Shown: positions 19,336 through 29,000 of the stretch, piece after piece | Position numbering within the stretch: position 1 is the first letter of the stretch | How the letters are laid out: every line of letters starts with the position of its first letter | Assembly (NCBI GenBank): GCA_016711095.1 | Contig: JADJTP010000003.1 | Coordinates: 744,001 to 808,000 of the forward strand | Length of the DNA stretch: 64,000 nucleotides | Direction of reading: 5' to 3' | Source of the DNA: Actinomycetales bacterium | GTDB taxonomy: Bacteria; Actinomycetota; Actinomycetes; Actinomycetales; Dermatophilaceae | Position numbers and translations under genes: made by a program | Notes under the pieces: generated by a model | Told to the model about the DNA's origin: nothing | Database searches by the model: none | Seen by the model: only the letters and a program-made list of their open reading frames with translations

Positions 19336-19350
19336 GCATTAGACTAATGC
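19336..19350. promoter_or_regulatory. Palindrome GCATTAG-A-CTAATGC upstream of the helicase
   Basis: A perfect 7-1-7 palindrome, AT-rich against its surroundings, 63 bases before the helicase start and 68 bases from purD. Its symmetry and size fit a dimeric repressor of the MarR or TetR type. No rifamycin-associated element resembling the published one was recognised by eye. Confidence 0.55.
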
Positions 19351-19412
19351 GCTCCGAAGGGGCCCGATCTCGGCCCCGACCCGACCGGACGGACCGCAAC
19401 AGCGGATGGACG

Positions 19413-21620
19413 ATGACCAAGGCGCCTGACCTGCAGCGCTCGAGCACGCCCGTGGAGGAGGTGCTGGCGCGCGAGCTCGCTGCGGAGCAAAGGCATGTCG
19501 ATCGGGTCTATTCCGAGCTCGACAAGGCCTCCGCGCGCGCCCGCTCGGTGGCGGCCGAGGGGATGGCGCGCGGCCGCACCGAGCGCACCGGCGAGGCACG
19601 CGACGAGGAGATGACCGGGCTCTTCGAGCGCGACGCCCTCGTCTTTCATGCCGCCCGTCGCCAACACGCCCTCGACACCCAACATGAGGGGCTGGTGTTC
19701 GGCCGCCTCGACCTCGATAACCCGGTCGCCGACGTGGACCGGCTCCCCGAGCGGGAGGTGCGCTACATCGGTCGGCTCGGCATCCGAGACGACGAGTACG
19801 AGCCCCTGGTCATCGACTGGCGCGCGCCCGCCGCCGCACCGTTCTACCGAGCGACCCCCGTGGAGCCGATGGGGGTCCTGCGCCGGCGCGTCCTGCGTTG
19901 CCGCGGGCCCGTGGTCATCGGGGCTGAAGACGACCTGATGGTGCCCGAGGCACCCGAGGATCTCGTCGTGCTCGGCGACGGGGCACTCATGGCGGCGCTC
20001 ACCCGCAGCCGGGGCCCACAAATGCGCGACATCGTCGCAACCATCCAGCGTCACCAGGACGAAGCGATCCGGGCGCCGGCCCGCGGCGTCACCGAGATCA
20101 CCGGTGGACCGGGCACCGGCAAGACTGTGGTCGCTTTGCATCGCGCGGCCTACCTGCTCTATGCCGACCGCCGCCGCTACGAGTCCGGCGGGATCCTCGT
20201 CGTCGGGCCCTCGGCGGCATACACGGCATACATCGAGCGGGTGTTGCCCTCGCTCGGCGAGGACAGCGTCGCCATGCGGGCGCTCGGTGACGTTGTCGAC
20301 GCCGTCTCGACCGACCGCTACGACACCCCGGCCGCCGCCGCCGTGAAGGGCTCCCTGCGGATGCGTGAGGTGCTCGCCCGCGCGGCCCGCGACCTGCCCC
20401 CCGGCGCGCCAGAGGAGTTCCGAGCCTTCGTGGCCGGGTATGCCGTGCGGCTGGACGCAGCCGTCTTGCAGCGAGTCCGCACACACGTCCTGCGCCAGCA
20501 TCCTCACAACCTCGGAATGGACGCTGCCCGCCGTACGCTCGCCGAGGTGGCCCAACGGTCGGTGGGACACCCCGATCGCGAGGACTTCCTGCACCGCTTT
20601 GCCGATCACCTCGACGTCGAGCGGTTCCTTGCAGCGTGGTGGCCTCAGCTCGACCCGCGCGAGGTGTTGTTGTGGCTGGCTGACAGCGAACGACTGAAGG
20701 CCGCTTCCGCAGGTCTGTTGGACGCCGGTGAGGTACAGGCGCTCCGGCGGTCGCTGGAGGTGGCGGTGGAGACTGGGTCTTGGTCGATCGCCGATGTGGC
20801 CCTCATCGACGAGCTGGCCGCCCGGCTCGGCCCGGTGCAAGAGCCGCCCGAGCAGGACCGTGGCTTCCTCGAGATCGAGGAGCTCGACACGTTCATGGAA
20901 TGGCGGGGCAGCAGCCAGGGTGTCGAGGCCGTCGAGCCGGCCTACGAGACGATCCCCCAGGACACTCGGGAGCGGCTGCTCGTGGGACGCGTCGGCATGG
21001 CGTCCGACTATGCCCACGTGCTCGTTGACGAGGCGCAGGATCTGTCTCCGATGCAGTGGCGGATGCTGGGGCGACGCGGGCGTCGCGCGTCGTGGACCGT
21101 CGTCGGCGACGCAGCCCAGAGCTCCTGGCCGTTGGCGAGCGAGGCTGCCCCAGCTCGCGCCGCGGCCTTCGGCAGCCAGGAGTATCGGCTCTTCCACATG
21201 AGCACGAACTACCGCAACGCGCGCGAGATCTTCGACTACGCGGCCGAGGTGATCCGCCGCGACGTCCCCGACGCCGACATCCCCGACGCGGTTCGCGAGA
21301 CGGGTGTCCACCCCCGGGTGGAGCCCCTCGGGGACGATGCCTCGCGGTCCGTCGGTTCCGCCTTGGGGTGGCTGTTGGAGCAGGTCGACGGCACGGTCGC
21401 GGTCATCACCCCCCACCGGTATGCCGCGCAGCTGGCCGGGTGGGACGGGGCCGCAGACGGGCGCGTCCGGCTGGTCGCGCCGATGTCGGCGAAAGGGTTG
21501 GAGTGGGACGCCACGGTTGTCGTGGACCCGGCCGAGATCGCGCGGGAGTCTCCTGGCGGCATACGCACGGTGTATGTCGCTCTCACTCGCGCCGCCCACC
21601 GGATGACCGTGCTGACCTGA
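19413..21620 (+). CDS. HelD/HelR-type UvrD-like helicase (RNA polymerase recycling motor)
   Basis: A 735-residue superfamily 1 ATPase resembling HelD. The N-terminal 60 residues are charged and helical (EEVLARELAAEQRHVDRVYSEL), matching the coiled-coil arm that enters the RNA polymerase channels. Then come RYIGRLGIRDDEYEPLVIDWRAPAAAPFYRAT, a HelD hallmark, Walker A GGPGTGKT at 231-238, Walker B VLVDEAQDLSPMQWRML, and the helicase motifs MSTNYRN and VYVALTRAAHRMTVLT. In actinobacteria such proteins release RNA polymerase and some give rifamycin tolerance (HelR); the sequence alone does not separate HelD from HelR. ATG 19413 is chosen on homology; the frame is open far upstream through the purD antisense. 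Confidence 0.9.
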   Translation: MTKAPDLQRSSTPVEEVLARELAAEQRHVDRVYSELDKASARARSVAAEGMARGRTERTGEARDEEMTGLFERDALVFHAARRQHALDTQHEGLVFGRLDLDNPVADVDRLPEREVRYIGRLGIRDDEYEPLVIDWRAPAAAPFYRATPVEPMGVLRRRVLRCRGPVVIGAEDDLMVPEAPEDLVVLGDGALMAALTRSRGPQMRDIVATIQRHQDEAIRAPARGVTEITGGPGTGKTVVALHRAAYLLYADRRRYESGGILVVGPSAAYTAYIERVLPSLGEDSVAMRALGDVVDAVSTDRYDTPAAAAVKGSLRMREVLARAARDLPPGAPEEFRAFVAGYAVRLDAAVLQRVRTHVLRQHPHNLGMDAARRTLAEVAQRSVGHPDREDFLHRFADHLDVERFLAAWWPQLDPREVLLWLADSERLKAASAGLLDAGEVQALRRSLEVAVETGSWSIADVALIDELAARLGPVQEPPEQDRGFLEIEELDTFMEWRGSSQGVEAVEPAYETIPQDTRERLLVGRVGMASDYAHVLVDEAQDLSPMQWRMLGRRGRRASWTVVGDAAQSSWPLASEAAPARAAAFGSQEYRLFHMSTNYRNAREIFDYAAEVIRRDVPDADIPDAVRETGVHPRVEPLGDDASRSVGSALGWLLEQVDGTVAVITPHRYAAQLAGWDGAADGRVRLVAPMSAKGLEWDATVVVDPAEIARESPGGIRTVYVALTRAAHRMTVLT

Positions 21621-21683
21621 CCTGACCTGAGCTGGGTTTGGCGGCGCCGCCCGCGCCGGTCAGTCTTCCGGGTGAGGCCGCGG

Positions 21684-22991
21684 TCAGTCCTCGCCGAGCA
21701 GATCGTGCCTGACGATGATCGCGTCGCGCCCAGGCCCGACGCCGATCGCCGACACCCGGGCGCCGATGAGTTCCTCGACCCGCAGCACGTAGGCCTGCGC
21801 AGCCGCTGGCAGGTCCTCGAAGGTGCGGCAGCCGGAGATGTCCTCCCACCAGCCGGGCATCGTCTCGTAGACCGGCTTCGCGTGGTGGAAGGCGCTCTGG
21901 TTGACCGGCATCTGGTCGTGGCGGACCCCGTCGACGTCATAGGCCACGCAGATGGGCAGCTCGTCGAGCCCGGTCAGCACGTCGAGCTTGGTGATGACGA
22001 AGTCTGTGACGCCGTTGATCCGGGTCGCATAACGCCCGATGACGACATCCAGCCAGCCGCAGCGCCGTGGCCGCCCGGTCGTCGTGCCGTACTCCGCGCC
22101 CACCTTGCGCAGGAACTCACCGTCGGCGTCGAACAGCTCCGTGGGGAAGGGGCCCTCCCCCACGCGCGTCGTGTAGGCCTTGAGGATGGCGATGACCCGG
22201 TCGATGCGGTTGGGCGGAATGCCCGAGCCGGTGCACGCCCCGCCAGCTGTGGCATTCGACGACGTGACGAACGGGTAGGTGCCGAAGTCGACGTCGAGCA
22301 GCGTGGCCTGGCCGGCCTCCAGCAAGACGGTCTCCCCTCGGTCCAGCGCCTCACTGAGCACCAGCGAGGTGTCGCGCACCATGGGAGCCAGCCGCTCGGC
22401 ATACGTGAGCAGTTCCTCGACCACGGCGGCGGTCTCGATGCTGCGGCGGTTGTAGATCTTGGCGAGGATCTGGTTCTTGAAGCGCAGCGCCGCCTCGACC
22501 TTCTGCTCGAGGATGTGCCGGTCGAAGAGGTCCTGGACCCGGATGCCGGTCCTGGACATCTTGTCGGCATAGGTCGGGCCGATGCCACGCCCGGTCGTGC
22601 CGATCTTGCGGGCCCCGAGGAAGCGCTCGGTGACCCTGTCCAGGACCCGGTTGTAGGGGGTGATGACATGCGCGTCGGCACTCACGAGCAGCTTGGACGG
22701 GTCGACCCCGCGCGCCAGCAGGCCATCGATCTCGCTGAAGAGAACGTCGAGGTCGACGACCACGCCGTTGCCGATGACCGGCGTGCACGAAGGGGTGAGG
22801 ATGCCCGAGGGCAACAGGTGCAGCGCATACTTCTCCGTCCCGCCGCCGGGTTGCTCGATGACCACCGTGTGCCCGGCGTTGTTGCCGCCGTTGAACTTCA
22901 CCACGTAATCGACGCGGCTGCCGAGGAGGTCGGTGGCCTTCCCCTTGCCTTCATCGCCCCATTGGGCGCCGACGAGCACGACAGCGGGCAT
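21684..22991 (-). CDS. purA: Adenylosuccinate synthetase
   Basis: GTP-dependent condensation of IMP and aspartate, first step to AMP. The 435-residue protein starts [21 protein letters not shown] (P-loop with catalytic Asp), then [31 protein letters not shown], the IMP loop [24 protein letters not shown], and [21 protein letters not shown] 22991 rather than 23033 is chosen because the family starts there and AGAAGG precedes it. Convergent with the helicase gene; the 63-base gap has the palindrome GGCGGCGCCGCC but no clear terminator. Confidence 0.97.
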   Translation of the reverse strand: MPAVVLVGAQWGDEGKGKATDLLGSRVDYVVKFNGGNNAGHTVVIEQPGGGTEKYALHLLPSGILTPSCTPVIGNGVVVDLDVLFSEIDGLLARGVDPSKLLVSADAHVITPYNRVLDRVTERFLGARKIGTTGRGIGPTYADKMSRTGIRVQDLFDRHILEQKVEAALRFKNQILAKIYNRRSIETAAVVEELLTYAERLAPMVRDTSLVLSEALDRGETVLLEAGQATLLDVDFGTYPFVTSSNATAGGACTGSGIPPNRIDRVIAILKAYTTRVGEGPFPTELFDADGEFLRKVGAEYGTTTGRPRRCGWLDVVIGRYATRINGVTDFVITKLDVLTGLDELPICVAYDVDGVRHDQMPVNQSAFHHAKPVYETMPGWWEDISGCRTFEDLPAAAQAYVLRVEELIGARVSAIGVGPGRDAIIVRHDLLGED

Positions 22992-23145
22992 GGGCGGACC
23001 TTCTTTCTCGCGACGTGGTCGCCAGAGCGACATCCCAGGCTACCCGCGTGGTCGCCGATGCGAGCCACCGCGTCCGGATTCGGTGCGGGAACGCCTCGGC
23101 GGTTCACGCGCGTTGTTCGGGCACCCTGGATCGAAGGGATACGTC

Positions 23146-23580
23146 ATGCCGGATGCCGCGCGCCTTCGGGTGGTCGTCGTGGCCACCGCAGCGGTGAGCC
23201 TCCTCGGCGCGTGTGCTGGGGAGGCCGGCGCCCCGGCCTTCTCCACCCTCCCGCCGAGCCCCTCATCCGGCGTGACCCCGGCCCCGTCGCGGGGAGAGAG
23301 CGTGCCCCCGGCCGTTGTCCCGCCGCGGCCAGCGAAACCGCAGTCCACGACGGCTGCGATCGACGTCCAAGGCGTGGTGAGGGCAGGGGTCGAAAGTGGG
23401 TGTCTCGTCCTGGAAGCTCACGGCGCAGAAACGACGTTCACCCTCGTCGGCGAGACCTCAGGACTCGTGGTGGGCGAACTAGTGACCGTACGCGGCACGC
23501 TGCGACCCGACATCATGACGACGTGCCAGCAAGGCCAAGTGCTCGACGTCCGCTCGTCCGGGGCCTCGACCGCGAGGTGA
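23146..23580 (+). CDS. Small lipoprotein of unknown function
   Basis: A 144-residue protein with an N-terminal signal, RLRVVVVATAAVSLL, followed by the lipobox LLGAC, so Cys22 or thereabouts should be lipidated and the protein tethered outside the membrane. A Pro/Ser-rich linker (residues 30-65) leads to a small beta-rich domain (VQGVVRAGVESGCLVLEA, LVVGELVTVRGTLRP) reminiscent of an OB-fold, with two further cysteines. ATG 23146 is chosen to place the signal peptide at the start. Not recognised as a named family. Confidence 0.75.
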   Translation: MPDAARLRVVVVATAAVSLLGACAGEAGAPAFSTLPPSPSSGVTPAPSRGESVPPAVVPPRPAKPQSTTAAIDVQGVVRAGVESGCLVLEAHGAETTFTLVGETSGLVVGELVTVRGTLRPDIMTTCQQGQVLDVRSSGASTAR

Positions 23581-23653
23581 CCAGCGCTGTGTCGCGGTCG
23601 GCCAGAGGAGTGTCGCACGTGGACCCGCGACCCCTCAACCATACACTGACGCC

Positions 23654-24322
23654 ATGGACATCACGGTCACCGGGCGAGCCAGCATGGCCCTCGCCCCCGA
23701 AAGGGCCACGGTGAAGATGACCCTCGCTTCCGAAGCCCGTGACGCCGAGAGCGCGCTCGCCCGGACCACCGAGCTGGTAGGCCACCTCACCACCCATCTC
23801 GAGAGGCTTGCGGCAGTTCGGCCCTCCCCGATCACGTGGTCGGAAATCGAGCCGATCCTCACTCGCAGCTGGCGTCCGTGGTCGGTCAAGGGCAACCTCA
23901 CGGCCATGCGCTACACCGCGACCTGCGAGGCGCAGGTGAAGTTCAGCGACCCCGCTGCCCTGGGGCACTTCGTTGACGGATGGGGGGATGTCGATGGCGT
24001 GACTGTGCACAGCGTCGTCTGGACGCTGACCGACCCCACCCGCACCGAGCAGGAGGCGGCCGTGTTGCGCTGCGCCGTCGGGAGCGCCCGAGACCGCGCC
24101 CAAGCGATCTCCGACGCCGCCGGCAGCGGTGAGCTGCAACTGGTCGAGATTGCCGACCCCGGATTGCTCGGCGGGGTGGGCATCTCTCACACGCCCACCC
24201 CGTATGCCGCCGCGACCACCGCCGCCCCAGCGCCCCCTGGCACCTTGGCCGGTCCGATACAGATCACCCCAGAGGACATCGAGCTCTTCGCCGAGGTGCA
24301 GGCGCGGTTCGGCACCGAATAG
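23654..24322 (+). CDS. SIMPL-domain (DUF541) protein
   Basis: A 222-residue protein. The start ITVTGRASMALAPERATVKMTL is the usual SIMPL opening (V-G-x-G-x-x-x-x-P-D/E-x-A), followed by a long amphipathic helix, RYTATCEAQVKFSDPAALG and a C-terminal AIGSARDRAQAISDAAG-like helix. Most family members are secreted; no signal peptide is visible here, so this one is probably cytosolic. Function unknown; the E. coli relative YggE is linked to oxidative stress. Convergent with the DUF3151 gene. Confidence 0.8.
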   Translation: MDITVTGRASMALAPERATVKMTLASEARDAESALARTTELVGHLTTHLERLAAVRPSPITWSEIEPILTRSWRPWSVKGNLTAMRYTATCEAQVKFSDPAALGHFVDGWGDVDGVTVHSVVWTLTDPTRTEQEAAVLRCAVGSARDRAQAISDAAGSGELQLVEIADPGLLGGVGISHTPTPYAAATTAAPAPPGTLAGPIQITPEDIELFAEVQARFGTE

Positions 24323-24376
24323 CCCGACTGGCCCAAGGCCCAAGGCCGGGTGCCTGACCGGCACGCAACACAAGGG

Positions 24377-24844
24377 TCAGAAGCCGAGCGCCTCAGCTGC
24401 CTCGCCAGAGGCGTCACGCAGGAATGTGCCGCAGCGCTGCTCCTCGTCGGCCTCACCCACCACCCGGGCAGCCCGGCCGAGCGCAGCAAGCGCCCGCAGG
24501 AAGCCGCGGTTGGGCTCGTGCTCCCACGGGATGGGGCCCTGGCCACGCCACCCTGCCTTGCGCAGCGAATCGAGCCCACGGTGATAACCGGTGCGGGCAT
24601 AGGCGTATGCCGCGACCGGTCGGTCCGCGTCGAGGGACGCCTCCGCGAGCAAGGCCCACGCAAGCGACGAGGCAGGGTATGCCGCGGCCACGGATTCGAT
24701 GGCGGCGAGCGGCATACCGTCGGCGGTGTTTCCGGCGTCGGACGCCGACCCGTGGCCGGGCCCCTCACGGAGCCCGGCCAGGAGGGCAGCCGCAGGATCG
24801 ACGGGAAGTCGAGTCGGCGGCATACCGAGCAAGTTGTCTGACAC
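24377..24844 (-). CDS. DUF3151 protein
   Basis: A 155-residue conserved actinobacterial protein of unknown function, commonly next to class II fructose-bisphosphate aldolase, as here. The start MSDNLLGMPPTRLP, the helix pair VAAAYPASSLAWALLAEASLDADRPVAAYAYARTGYHRGLDSLRKAGW with PWEHEPNRGFLRALAALGRAARVVGEADEEQRCGTFLRD is the family core and looks TPR-like. It starts 12 bases after the fbaA stop and is probably cotranscribed. Confidence 0.87.
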   Translation of the reverse strand: MSDNLLGMPPTRLPVDPAAALLAGLREGPGHGSASDAGNTADGMPLAAIESVAAAYPASSLAWALLAEASLDADRPVAAYAYARTGYHRGLDSLRKAGWRGQGPIPWEHEPNRGFLRALAALGRAARVVGEADEEQRCGTFLRDASGEAAEALGF

Positions 24845-24856
24845 CAGAGACGACCG

Positions 24857-25888
24857 TCAGGCCGAGTGGGTGCCGGCCGAGCGCAGGTCCTCGCAAGCCC
24901 GCACGACGCGGGCGGCCATGGCGACCTCGGCCTCCTTGCCCCAGGCGCGCGGGTCGTACTTCTTCTTGTTGCCGACCTCGCCGTCGACCTTGAGGACGCC
25001 GTCGTAGTTCTTGAGCATCCACGAAGCGACCGGGCGGGTGAACGCGTATTGGGTGTCGGTGTCGACGTTCATCTTGATGACGCCGAAGTCGACCGCGTCG
25101 GAGATCTCCTGGGGCAGCGAACCCGAGCCGCCGTGGAAGACGAGGTCGAGCGGCTTGCTGCCTGCGGTCAGGCCACGGGCCGCGACAACGGCGTCCTGGC
25201 ACTGCTTGAGGATCTCGGGGCGCAGCTTGACGTTGCCCGGCTTGTAGACGCCGTGGACGTTGCCGAAGGTGAGCGCGGCCATGTAGCGGCCCTGCTCGCC
25301 GAGGCCGAGGGCCTCGACCGTCGCGAGGGCGTCCTCGGGCGTTGTGTAGAGCTGGTCGTTGATCTCGGCGGCGACGCCGTCTTCCTCGCCACCGACGACG
25401 CCGATCTCGACCTCGAGGATGATGTGGGCGGCCTTGGCCAAGGCCAGCAACTCCTGCGCGATGATGAGGTTCTCGGCCAGCGGCACGGCCGAGCCGTCCC
25501 ACATGTGCGACTGGAAGAGCGGCAGCTGGCCGTTCTTCACCCGCTCGGCCGAGATGGCCAGCAGCGGGCGCACGAAGCCGTCGAGCTTGTCCTTGGGGCA
25601 GTGGTCGGTGTGCAGGGCGATGTTCACCGGGTAGTTCTTGGCGACCTCGTAAGCGAACGCGGCGAGGGCGCTCGCGCCGGTGACCATGTTCTTGATGTTG
25701 GACCCGGAGGCGAAGTCGGCGCCACCGGTCGAGACCTGGATGATGCCGTCGGATCCGGCCTCGGCGAAGCCGCGAATCGCCGAGTTGATGGTCTGGCTCG
25801 AGGTGATGTTGATCGCCGGATAGGCGAAGGACCCAGCCTTCGCTCGGTCCAGCATGTCGGCATAGACCTCGGGTGTTGCGATGGGCAT
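24857..25888 (-). CDS. fbaA: Class II fructose-bisphosphate aldolase
   Basis: Zinc aldolase of glycolysis and gluconeogenesis. The 343-residue protein starts MPIATPEVYADMLDRAKAGSFAYPAINITSS and has the zinc and catalytic segments LHTDHCPKDKLDGF, SHMWDGSAVPLAENL, LEVEIGVVGGEEDG, LDLVFHGGSGSLPQEI and VIKMNVDTDTQYAFTRPV. ATG 25888 is chosen on homology and a GGAGAG site upstream; the frame is open to 26152. Confidence 0.96.
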   Translation of the reverse strand: MPIATPEVYADMLDRAKAGSFAYPAINITSSQTINSAIRGFAEAGSDGIIQVSTGGADFASGSNIKNMVTGASALAAFAYEVAKNYPVNIALHTDHCPKDKLDGFVRPLLAISAERVKNGQLPLFQSHMWDGSAVPLAENLIIAQELLALAKAAHIILEVEIGVVGGEEDGVAAEINDQLYTTPEDALATVEALGLGEQGRYMAALTFGNVHGVYKPGNVKLRPEILKQCQDAVVAARGLTAGSKPLDLVFHGGSGSLPQEISDAVDFGVIKMNVDTDTQYAFTRPVASWMLKNYDGVLKVDGEVGNKKKYDPRAWGKEAEVAMAARVVRACEDLRSAGTHSA

Positions 25889-26048
25889 GGGCGTCTCTCC
25901 TTTGTTGACGGGCGCTCGGCTCGATCCGCCCCCCATCCTGTCACTCTGCGGTTCCCTCTGCGCCGGGACGTTCGGCACAGACCGTCCGGTCACCGGAGCG
26001 TCACCCGACGTTAACCCGAGGGCAGACGGCTGAGCAATCGCGCCGACC

Positions 26049-29000
26049 TCAGCGGTCATCTCTGGCCGGGGCACCCGGATAGCGCGAGGGTTCGATGCCG
26101 AGCTCACGCATCCGGGCCGTGTAGTGCCGATAATGACGCAGCGCCTCGCCATGGCGGCGCGCCTGGGCCAAGACTTCGACCAGGCTCAGGTGCGCGTCCT
26201 CGTCGTAGGGGTCGACGCGCAACAGGCGAAGCCCGTAGCGCAGCGCGTTGTCGGTCGCGTGCATCGCTGCGAAGCCGGCGACCAATCGACGCAGCACCGC
26301 CAGGTAGGCGGCTCGGCATTCTTCCCGCAACAGCGCCAGCCCGCCTGCAACCGTCTCACCCTCGAGCAGGTCCCCGGCATACCGCCCCTCGAGGTGCGCG
26401 AGTCGCTCGAGGTGGGCGAGTCGCTCGAGGTGGGCAAACCCCTCCGGTCGATGCCGCTGCAGGTGCGGACGCTGCGGGTGCGGACGCTGCGGCTGCGGAC
26501 GCTGCGGATCGGCAGACTGGTCGTCGCCGTCTGCGGCGAGCAGCGCGGCTGACTTGTCCAGGAACGTCTCCGCGTCGACCTCGACGTGGTCCCGGTTGAG
26601 CTGCACCGTGTCATGTCGCAGCCGCACGAAGTGATGCGACGGCAGCACCCGACCGGGGTCCAGAAGCGCGTGGACTTCGGCGATCAGCGCCGACAGATCC
26701 GCCTCGGCCTCCGTCGGCATGCGCCCCGGAAGGAGTTCGCGGGCCAGTCGGCTTCGAGTCACCGGCTGCCTGCTCGCGCCGAGTAGGCGCAACAGCGCGC
26801 AGACGGGCATCGAGGGTGCGCAGCCGATCTCCCGCTCGCCGACGATCACCCGGAACGAGCCGAGCAGGCAGAGGCGGGCATGCGTGGACGGCATACCGGC
26901 CTTGACCAGTGCAGCGGCCGACGCGACGGGGCCGGCAGCGGCGGTGATGCCGTCGCGCATTCCCAGCCGGCGCAATTGGATCCAGCTGGACTCCGCCGCC
27001 TCACGGTCCGCGCTCACCGCGCCGAGCACGAACCGAGCCCGCTCAGCACTGAAACCGTCTCCGATGCGCTCCCACTCGGCGACTGCCGCGCGCGCCGACC
27101 GCTGGCGATCGCCCACGTCGTCGGCCGCCAGCGCGGCTAGCTCCCGGGACTCGGCATAGCCGGCGCCGTCACGCCTGGACTGCGCCAAGTCGGCGGCCTG
27201 CTCGGCGAGTTCCAGCGCCCGGCTCCGATCGCCCAGGTAGAGCAGCACCCACCCCGCGCCGAGCCTGCCCGGCACGGCGACGATGCCAGTCGCCGTCGCC
27301 AACGCACTCTCAGCGAGTGCCCGCGCCCGCGCTGGGTCCGTGTCGACGAGAACCCGGGCCAGCCCCGCTTCCGCCCGGACCTGAGTGTGCACCGTGCCGG
27401 CGGTCGCGCTGATCTGGCACACCCGCTCGAAGCCCGACCGAGCTTGGCTGAGCTCACCGCGGGACAACTGCAGCTCAGCGAGCCCACCGAGCGGGAACAT
27501 CACCAGCCTGCTGCCGAGCCGGTCATACAACTCCGCGGCGGCGAGGAACTCCGCTCCCGCCTCCTCGTGGCGACCCAAGGCGGCCAAGGCTTCAGCTCGA
27601 TTGCTCCGGGCAAGCGCGGAGAACGTCGCGAATCCGGTCAGCTCGGCACGCTCGATTGCTACGTCCAGCTCCTCCAGGGCGAGCCCGAACTGCGCAGTCT
27701 CGACGAGGTGGCTACCGCGGTTCGACCGGATCCGAACCGCTTGGAGCGCGTTGCCGGCGGCCTCCGCGAACTCCAACGCCAGCCGGTCGTGGACGTCGTT
27801 AGCCCGGCGATCCCCGTCGCCGGTAGCGATCATGGCCAGGGCCGTATGCGCTCCCGCGAGCGCGGCGGGGTCCCCGCTGGCCCGAGCGAGCCGCAGGGCC
27901 GACGCCGCGTCGGCCCGGCTCTCGTCGGAGCGCCCGAGCAGCCACAGTGTCGAGGCCCGCATCGACACCACCAAAGACGCCGCCGCCGGGTCGTCGTCGT
28001 CCGCCGGCTGCCACCTCCCGTATGCCGCAAGGGCACCATGGAGGTCCCCGCGAAGGTGATGGATGAGGCCCGTCCAGTAGGCGACGGCAGGCCCAGCCCC
28101 GCCACGGCCGGTCAGTAGCCGCAGGCTTGCCAGGCCTTCCTCCCAACGACCGACGATGACCAACGCCTGGCCGAGCGCACCGGCGACTCGCGGCGTTCGG
28201 GTCGCCTCGGGGATCAGGTCGGCGACGGCGGCGACGGGCACGGCGTGACCCTCCGCCACGATGTCGTCGGCGAACTCCTCGAGGAGCTCGGCACAGCCGT
28301 GTGCATCTCCCCCGGCGCGCAGCAGCTCCAGCCCGGCTCCGGCCTGGCCCCGCTCGGCCAGCCACTCGGCATACCGGCGCCGTGCGTCGGTTCGACGGTG
28401 AGGCGGCAGCGGGTTGGAGTGCTCCACGCACGCGCGCACCACGTCGCCGAGCAGCCACGTCGACTCGCCGACGCGCGCTCTCAGCGCCCCACGGCGAACC
28501 AGCAACTGAATCGACTCCTCGGCGTCGATGATGCCGAGCCGAAGGCAGAACTCGGCGTCGAGCTCGGGCACGGCCGCCGCCAGACGCAGGAGCTCCTGGA
28601 CCGGCGCCGGCAGGGACCCGAGGAGGTCTGCGGCGAGGGAGCCGAAAAGGTCGGGCGACTGCTGAGCGAGGCGGGACACGACGGCGCGGCGATCTGCGCT
28701 CGGCGTGTCGACCAGTGCTTCAGAGGCGAGCCGCACGGCCGCCGGCCAGCCGTCGGTCGCCGCATGGACAGCCCTCGCCAGCTCCACGTCGGGGTCTGCG
28801 AGCCTGGCGGCCAGCAGCGCGCCGGTGTCTTCGACGCTGAACCGCAGCGCCTCCGGCCCGATCTCCACGACGTGCCCCCGAGCCCTGAGCCGCTCGATGC
28901 CGAAGCCGACCGGCTGCTTCGACACCAGCACGAGGTGCACCTGCGGGTGGGCGAGCCGCACGAGTGCCTCCACCAGCGCCAGCCCGGACGACCCGCGAGG

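Noticed and set aside
18177..19412. Upstream extension of the helicase frame to 18177
   Set aside because: It overlaps purD in antisense; helicase homology starts at MTKAPDL near 19413.
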